DNA of 64,000 nucleotides, from positions 25,459,689 through 25,523,688 of the forward strand of contig CM060186.1 in assembly GCA_030549335.1 (NCBI GenBank), given 5' to 3'. The position numbers and the translations under genes are program-made. This stretch comes from Pontederia crassipes. Taxonomy: Eukaryota > Streptophyta > Magnoliopsida > Commelinales > Pontederiaceae. Numbering within the stretch: the first letter of the stretch is position 1; every line of letters begins with the position of its first letter. Shown here piece by piece: positions 58,135 to 64,000 of this stretch. The notes beneath the pieces were generated by a model. It ran no database searches and was not told the DNA's origin. It saw only the letters and a program-made list of their open reading frames with translations.

Positions 58135-60522
58135 TGTAACACCCTCATGTTTCACCCTTTTGAAATGTAATAATTGAGCTTACTTTGAGTTGCATACCTA
58201 CAATTTCTAATTATTAGGCATTTAATACATAAAGTGAGGAAACAAAACAAGTTTTAACAATTCTTTAATAACAATAAAGAGTCTTGATAGCTTGGTCCTA
58301 GGTGCACGTTACACCACCACGAACTTCACTATTGCATAAGCCTCCATCCTTATTTCTTAATTAATATAACTACATGTGGGGTTCAAACACAGGAAAATAA
58401 AACTTCCATGTGCAATGACAATTAGTGTGTAAGATAATACACATGGATATGATTATTTAATATAAATAATTAAATTGTAACATTAACCATGATTACTTAA
58501 CTCCTTTATTTGTTTCGTACTTACTAGTTTTTTGCTCTTGTAATTGTTTTTTTATACTTGTACTTGTACCTATTCATGTTCATATTGTTATTCTTATGCA
58601 TGTTCTTGTTCTTTCTTCTTTGATGCATTGAACTAACTTTTTTTTGCTTTACAAGCACATCACTAAAGACTTCTATGTGAGTTGTCTTAGGAGAACTCTT
58701 CAATTTTTATTAAGGACATGACACTTTCATGCGATTTTTGAGGTCATGGAGGATCAAGCCAAGACCAAAAGGTATTTATGGCTCGTACTTGTAAAACTTT
58801 TTAACTTAATAAGGATTATACGCCAATCTTGAATTGGGATACATAAATCCCAATACTTGTAAACTTGTTTTCTTTGGTGATCGGTACACATGGATTTTCG
58901 CCTTTCTATCTTTGAAAACTTCAATTTAACATGCGAGTAATAAGGGTAAAAATGTCATTAAATAGTAATTTGAATCATGGAATGATAATTTTTAGAACAT
59001 CACATGAACTCGGGTTGGGCATGGTGAAACTTGGGCCAGGATCGTTTAAGAAATTAGGCCTGGTGGAACAATATCAATTTGGGTCACTTATTTCTTTTTC
59101 CTCTAACTTACCATATAAACCTAGGCTTGATGGCTCCAATTCCCGAGAAGAGTCATCAAAATGTGGTTTTCCTACTTTTCTAACATAGAAACACGGATTG
59201 GGTATCTTAGCACTTGGGTCGGGACATCAATCTGATATCAAATGGTAAAAAATTCTTTTTTCTTACTCACTGATTCCGGGTTGGGTTATATGAAACTCTG
59301 GTTGGGTCAACATGGCCCTGAGCAATTTTTTCTTATTATGCTTTGGAACCGAGGATGGATTTATGGTAAACTCTGGTTAGCTTAAAACTTGAAACCTACT
59401 ACGTACTGTAATTTTGATGTGGAACCCGAGCTGAAGTTACATTGGATCTAAATTGGGTTGAATCTGAATTTGGGTCAAAGTCAAATTCGATCTTAACAAA
59501 ATCATGTCATAAAAACATGAACCCAGGTCAGCTTCTAGTTAGCTCGAGCGGGTCTTGCAAAGTAGAGCTCAAGTGATTTTTCTTCAATTTTGATGGAGAT
59601 TTTGGATACCAAAACTAAATAATCTTGATGAACTATCTTATGAAATTTACTCATGCATATTAGAAGAACATAAAACATAGTTTATTTTTTCTTTAACTTC
59701 CTTATTTTATTATAAATCACATCCAAAGATAAAGCAAAAATTTTTACATACCTTGGTTGTCAAATTAGCCTAAATATGATTAAACTTTTCAACAATCAAA
59801 ACTCAATTTTTGGATGAGACCTTGATGTCCGTGCCTTCAGGAATCAACCACGAGTGGTCAAATGCCAAGAGAACTAGCACATGTGCACTGGTGAAAGAGA
59901 AGCGAGATGCAAAGAGGAGAGAAAAATTGGCTTATAAATGGGGGGAAAAGACGGGACTTTGGGTGCTACATATAGGAAAATTCTAGTAAATCAAATTTAA
60001 TTCAAACTAAACTTAATCTCTCTTTATTATCCTTATTGATTTTATCTTCTTTTCTTTCTTTTACTTTTTTTTTCTTCTTTTCTTCTTCTTTGAATCAAAC
60101 TCTTATCTATTTACAACATCCTCTTATATTCTAATTTCCAATAATTTTCATAATTCATAAATAATAATAATTGTTATTTTGTATTCTCTTATTTAAATAA
60201 CTAATTATTACTATCTTTTAATTTTAAAAATAAAATAATGAAATAATATTATTTTAATCACATAATATTTTTAAAGGTAAAACTTTAATTTCACTCCTAT
60301 AACTTAAACTTGTGATTACATTGAGATTTAAATTTAAATCCCTAATCCTAATCTAATCTCAACTTCTAGTTCTACTAGGATTTATACTTTTTTTTTCTAT
60401 TTCTTCTATAGATATTGTTTTGTACCTTCCAAATTTTAATTATTCCTAATAAATCCTTAGTTTTTTAATTTATTTTCATTACGAAAATAATTTTTTATTT
60501 TTGAAATTTTTGGGGTGTTACA
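58135..60522 (-). repeat. 5' LTR of the LARD-like element
   Basis: 2388 bp, TGTAACACCCTCATG...GGGGTGTTACA. From 58650 onward it matches 55780-57700 of the other LTR in order. The region 58990-59560 contains scattered TTGGGTC / GGGTTGGG units. Confidence 0.8.
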
Positions 60523-61909
60523 AATTTTCTCTTGATGATTAGAGTACTCATTTTAACCAAATTTTATTCTCTTCGTCATGCATGAGAGTGCTGAGTCGAG
60601 GAGATCATAACTTTTTCAAGATATGGTTCACCTTTCCCTAACATCGGTCTTGCATGCATCTCCAATCTTCTTCCTTTCCTTGCACGATATCCTCTGCCAT
60701 ACTGAAAGAGGCACTCGCTCATAAAGTACCGCCAACAGCCACCTTTCGCACAGAGGGCAGGCTGAGGTGGCTCCTAATGGCCGTCTCCATGTGAGAGACG
60801 GCTTCCTCAGCACCTCTCGTGCATGAGTGATCGTTTGGGGCCACCTTCATGTGAGCACTACATCAACTCTCACTTACTGAATCTCAAAAGGAACAAATTC
60901 AAGATCAACAACAAAAGAGGGTAGTAATGGAGGATCATCAAAGAAACGTGAAAGAACACGTGAAAACTTTCTTTCAGTTAAAAGAGTTAGATAATATTGA
61001 CTTTTTAGAATCTATTTCTTTATATAGTTATGTTATAAAATTCTTTGATAACTTAGTTGGAATTTCTTAGCATCTTTGTTTTGCATGGATTATTTATCCT
61101 TTTTATATAGTCATTGCTAATTTTATGTAACCAATATATTATATGTATATTGAAATATTTGTTTCTTAGAATACAAAGATGGTAAACTATAAGTTACATT
61201 TTAATCCTCAAAGTATCTAGTTAATTATTTTACATATTTGTTATAAGAATTTTTTATAATTTACAAAATAATTCATAACTAATACTTAAATGTTATCAAT
61301 CATTTCAAATTTCTTGTTACAAAAGAAATGTTTGTGGCTACATATCTTGAAAAGTCAAATCATAATTGTTACATACTATTTATGGAAATAGCTTCAAATA
61401 ACCACAAACGTCAATCAATAATGCCCACAAAAGTTTCGTTGCCTATATTTGTTGTATATTTGACAAAAAGTATCATTATCCATATTTGCTAATATTTAAT
61501 ATTTACATATGTATATTTGTGGTTACTAAGAGATTTATTGTCATGAAAGTAACCTTTGTAGCTATTGATCAATCGCAACATCGTCAATATCTCCGAGTTG
61601 ATGCTACAATCTTATTTGTGAGTAATAACTTATAATCTTAAATTTATATCCATGAGAGAATTTGTAATTATACAACATTTATGTTGTAGTGATACTAAGG
61701 TTAAAATGCATGAATCTCTCAATCCAAGTGTATATAAAATTCCTTAACATCATCATGAATTCACCTTGTGCAAGGAACTTGATATTTTTCGTGGTGTCGG
61801 TGACAAGAAAAAATTACGAATGATAATTCTAAAATTATCATTATGTTTGATGAGCTAGGATTTTTTCTAAAGTGCAAATTATATTTTTCTCATCCAAAGG
61901 TGCTTGCTT
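60523..61909. other. Intergenic DNA; possible decayed CACTA element
   Basis: 60856 (CACTACATCAACTC) and 61691 (inverse of CACTACAACATAAATG) could be ends of an 836-bp CACTA derivative, with TTTGTGGTTAC-like repeats inside. The flanking triplets do not match. A GC-richer patch at 60600-60850 has no recognisable domain. Confidence 0.35.
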
Positions 61910-61918
61910 TTACCAAAA

Positions 61919-63219
61919 GGGTAAAATGAGCATGTCACGCACCCACTTATCAGCACCGTGTCACGCGGAATGTGAGCCGTCATCTTCACGATCGAAGGTA
62001 GATTTCTCCTATGTTGATAACAACCATTGATTTTGGATCAACGGATCATATTAGTCTCACGAGAAAATGGATGACATCATGGGCAGAATATGAGCTAGAC
62101 CCTCATTTTGCCTTTAGACATTTCTCTCTCCTCGCGGCCGGACAATTCTCAAATCGGCGCATGCAATTGGAAGACTGAAACTTCATCCTCCAACGGTTGA
62201 AAAATCCATGGCGGAAGCGTGGCTCTCCTTCTCCCCTATTAGTTCTCTCTCTTTGTGCTGGTAGATCCTACATCGACACGGCTGGAATCTTCGTCAACGT
62301 TCTCTCTCTTTGCGGCTGGGCGGATCCTAAAATGATTCCTCATGCCCCGATTCATTACATTGCTTACTTCTCTCCATTACATATCTTAGTTTTTTTACTT
62401 AGATCTTGCCTTTACTTAAAGCTAAACATGAAAACAAAGAAAATACAAAACCAACCATAGTGTTGTTGTTTTGAGTGAATATACATGATAGATTTGTTTT
62501 GGAAGAAAACACAAAGAAGATCAGATTTATTAAAAGAAAAAATATCATTCATTGAAAAAAGAGGAAAAAAGCCATCAATCTCAAAATTAGAGTTAGAACA
62601 ATTGAAGGAGTGAGATCATAATTTCGACGAATCATCCAAGAGCACCAGGGAGCAGACATTAGAGATCGAGATCGCTAGAGAAGAAAAGGACACGCTTGAG
62701 GATGGAGTTGCTGTGAAATGCAGAAAGCATTCGATAAAGATTCTGCCCATGTATCTTTCGGCCGTTGGAGGACAAAGCAAATATCATTGGATCTGGAGAG
62801 CACACGTCAAACTCCGCCCATGGATCTTTTTGCCATCAGAGAATGAAGTGTTTGACGAAGATTCCAGCCATGTGAGAGCACGCATCACACTCCGCCCATG
62901 GATCTTTTGGCTCCCAAAGTCCCGAAGAGAGAACTCTAACGCAAGAGAAAGAGAGCCACGCTTCCAGTCATGGATCTTTCGCTCGCCGGATCATGAAGCT
63001 TCCAGCCGATTTGAAAATTGCCCAGCCGCAAGAGGTAGAAATCATTGTATTCCACCCATGATATCATCCATTTTCTCGTGAGATGAATATTATCCATTCA
63101 TCTAAAATCAATTGTTGAGTTTAACATGGGACAGATCTGCCTTTGATCATGCAGTCGACGGCTCACATCTTGCGTGACACGGTGCTGATAAGTGGGTGCG
63201 TGACACGCCCGTTTTACCC
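61919..63219. mobile_element. Mutator-like (MULE) non-autonomous element
   Basis: 1301 bp flanked by a perfect 9-bp TSD TTACCAAAA (61910-61918 and 63220-63228). TIRs begin GGGTAAAATGAGCATGTCAC and, reversed, GGGTAAAACGGGCGTGTCAC, and stay alike for about 190 bp, with patchier pairing further in. The core has two open frames (62197-62460 and 62713-63081, +) and a tandem unit around CCGCCCATGGATCTTTT (62740, 62811, 62895, 62965). No transposase (mudrA) is present. The frames resemble no known protein, so gene capture cannot be claimed. Confidence 0.88.
62713..63081 (+). other. Repeat-derived open frame inside the MULE
   Basis: 122 codons. The repeated peptides LRPWIFLPSE, LRPWIFWLPK and FQSWIFRSPD reflect a ~75-bp tandem DNA unit. 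It overlaps the right TIR near its end. No domain and no start context of note; probably not a protein gene. Confidence 0.5.
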
Positions 63220-63228
63220 TTACCAAAA

Positions 63229-64000
63229 TCGCTCAACTAAGTAATAATAAATGCCATTCATTTTTTTTATCATATATTTTAAACCTTGAGAAGAATGAGT
63301 TTGAAGGTGGAGTCGAAAAACCTAGAGTTTGATATTTGAACTTTTATTTGATGAACCATTGAGTAATTTCTTTTGAATGAGTTGCGGAGATGGCGGACAC
63401 GGCCAAGGGAGACATGGCCAGGCTCGCTGGTGGCAGGGCCTGAGGTGGCAATTTTGGAATCAACATCTGGCCATGCATGTTTGCCATGCATTATCATGTA
63501 CGTACATGCAAAGACATAAAGTTGTCATTGGCCAGGTTCAAAGCCCACAGGCACTCGTCAGATTTGAAGGGTGATGGCTCTCGTCAGATATGTGGAGAAA
63601 CCAGATGCACAACATCTATAGCTGTATGTGGGTTAGGTGGCAGACCCTGCAGCCCACAGGACCCATCCATAATTAGATTCCTGCTTCATTTCTTTTTCTC
63701 TCAAGGGCCACCACCATCACTTTCAGCAAAAAAATTTAAAAAAATAATGATAACAGGAAAAAATACAAGAAAAAGAACTCAATTGTACATTTATAACTTT
63801 TATGTCCCAAAATATTTGTCTACTTGTTACTTTAGGTCGTTGTGCTTTTTTTTTTCCTCCCCTTTTACTATCCCTTCTTGATCTTTGTTCAAAACTTATT
63901 TTAGCTTTATCTTTTATGTTAATGCATGTGTTCTTCAGAATATTACTAACAATTAGCTAATTCATAGACGAGAAAAGATATGAATATTGCGTTAGACGCC
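63229..64000. other. Right-hand end of the window, no gene recognised
   Basis: Less AT-rich near 63380-63660. Frames at 63377-63574 and 63477-63881 show no known domain. A gene could begin beyond the window. Confidence 0.4.

Larger units (their letters stand above)
55767..60522 (-). mobile_element. LARD-like LTR element with a 434-bp internal region
   Basis: Two related LTRs, 55767-57700 (truncated on its left and carrying an insertion) and 58135-60522, flank only 57701-58134. Next to the right LTR, two bases in, the minus strand has TGGTATGAGAGT, close to the initiator-Met PBS. Next to the left LTR the minus strand has AAGGGGATAATAA, a fitting polypurine tract. Transcription is thus minus, with the right LTR as the 5' one. 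The internal region has no coding. With LTRs of 2.4 kb this is a large non-autonomous element. LTR ends TGTAACACCC...GGGGTGTTACA point to the gypsy side. Confidence 0.75.

Noticed and set aside
60856-61691. Possible 836-bp CACTA element
   Set aside because: Ends read CACTACA on both strands but flanking triplets differ and TIR similarity stops after seven bases.

Overview
This window is intergenic DNA from a flowering plant nuclear genome. It is AT-rich, almost free of host genes, and filled with nested transposable elements. Plant-specific repeat types support this: CACTA/EnSpm elements with CACTACAAGAAA termini, Ty3/gypsy elements of the Athila/Tat type, a Copia element with a PBS matching initiator-Met tRNA, MULE-, hAT- and Tourist-like elements, and a plant LINE remnant. 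One intact host gene is clear: a two-exon, 92-codon atypical (non-DNA-binding) HLH gene of the PRE/ILI family at 14568-15045. The species cannot be named from the sequence.

Layout. 1-3619: a minus-strand Copia-type element containing only gag, with two LTRs (the left one cut by the window edge). 3620-5903: a Ty3 LTR remnant in + orientation, split by a GGGTCGGGT-rich hAT MITE (4875-5400). 6055-8045: a LINE ORF2 3' remnant, split by a 1.2 kb fold-back element (6622-7813). 9830-10275: a second, smaller fold-back. 11923-12240: a CACTA MITE. 14200-15200: the PRE gene. 15255-20928: CACTA-1, with a decayed transposase. 22560-24200: Copia LTR, CACTA-end and gypsy RNase H fragments. 27341-28490: a Tourist-like element holding another GGGTCGGGT hAT copy. 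29182-31439, 34098-36018 and 37258-39955: LTRs with no recognisable internal domain.

40440-55766: a decayed minus-strand Athila/Tat-type element (LTR, gag, protease, RT, RNase H, integrase). It is interrupted by CACTA-2 (40783-44430) and CACTA-3 (47913-52337). CACTA-3 carries a tandemly duplicated piece of a host protein methyltransferase gene and a further GC-rich TIR element. 55767-60522: a minus-strand LTR element with ~2.4 kb LTRs and only 434 bp between them; one LTR holds a MULE-like insertion. 61919-63219: a MULE-like element with a perfect 9-bp target-site duplication.

How the parts relate. The host gene sits in the only long stretch without identifiable LTR elements, flanked by small MITEs and CACTA-1. 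All coding capacity in the transposable elements is broken. Several premature stops fall exactly on conserved Trp codons, as expected from G-to-A change of methylated DNA. The most unusual items are the gene-capturing CACTA-3, the gag-only and near-empty LTR elements, and the repeated finding that each LTR or TIR family carries its own array of short GC-rich or palindromic motifs. I saw no tRNA, rRNA, CRISPR or organelle-derived segment. Coordinates of decayed elements are read by eye; those with stated TSDs are exact, the others approximate.
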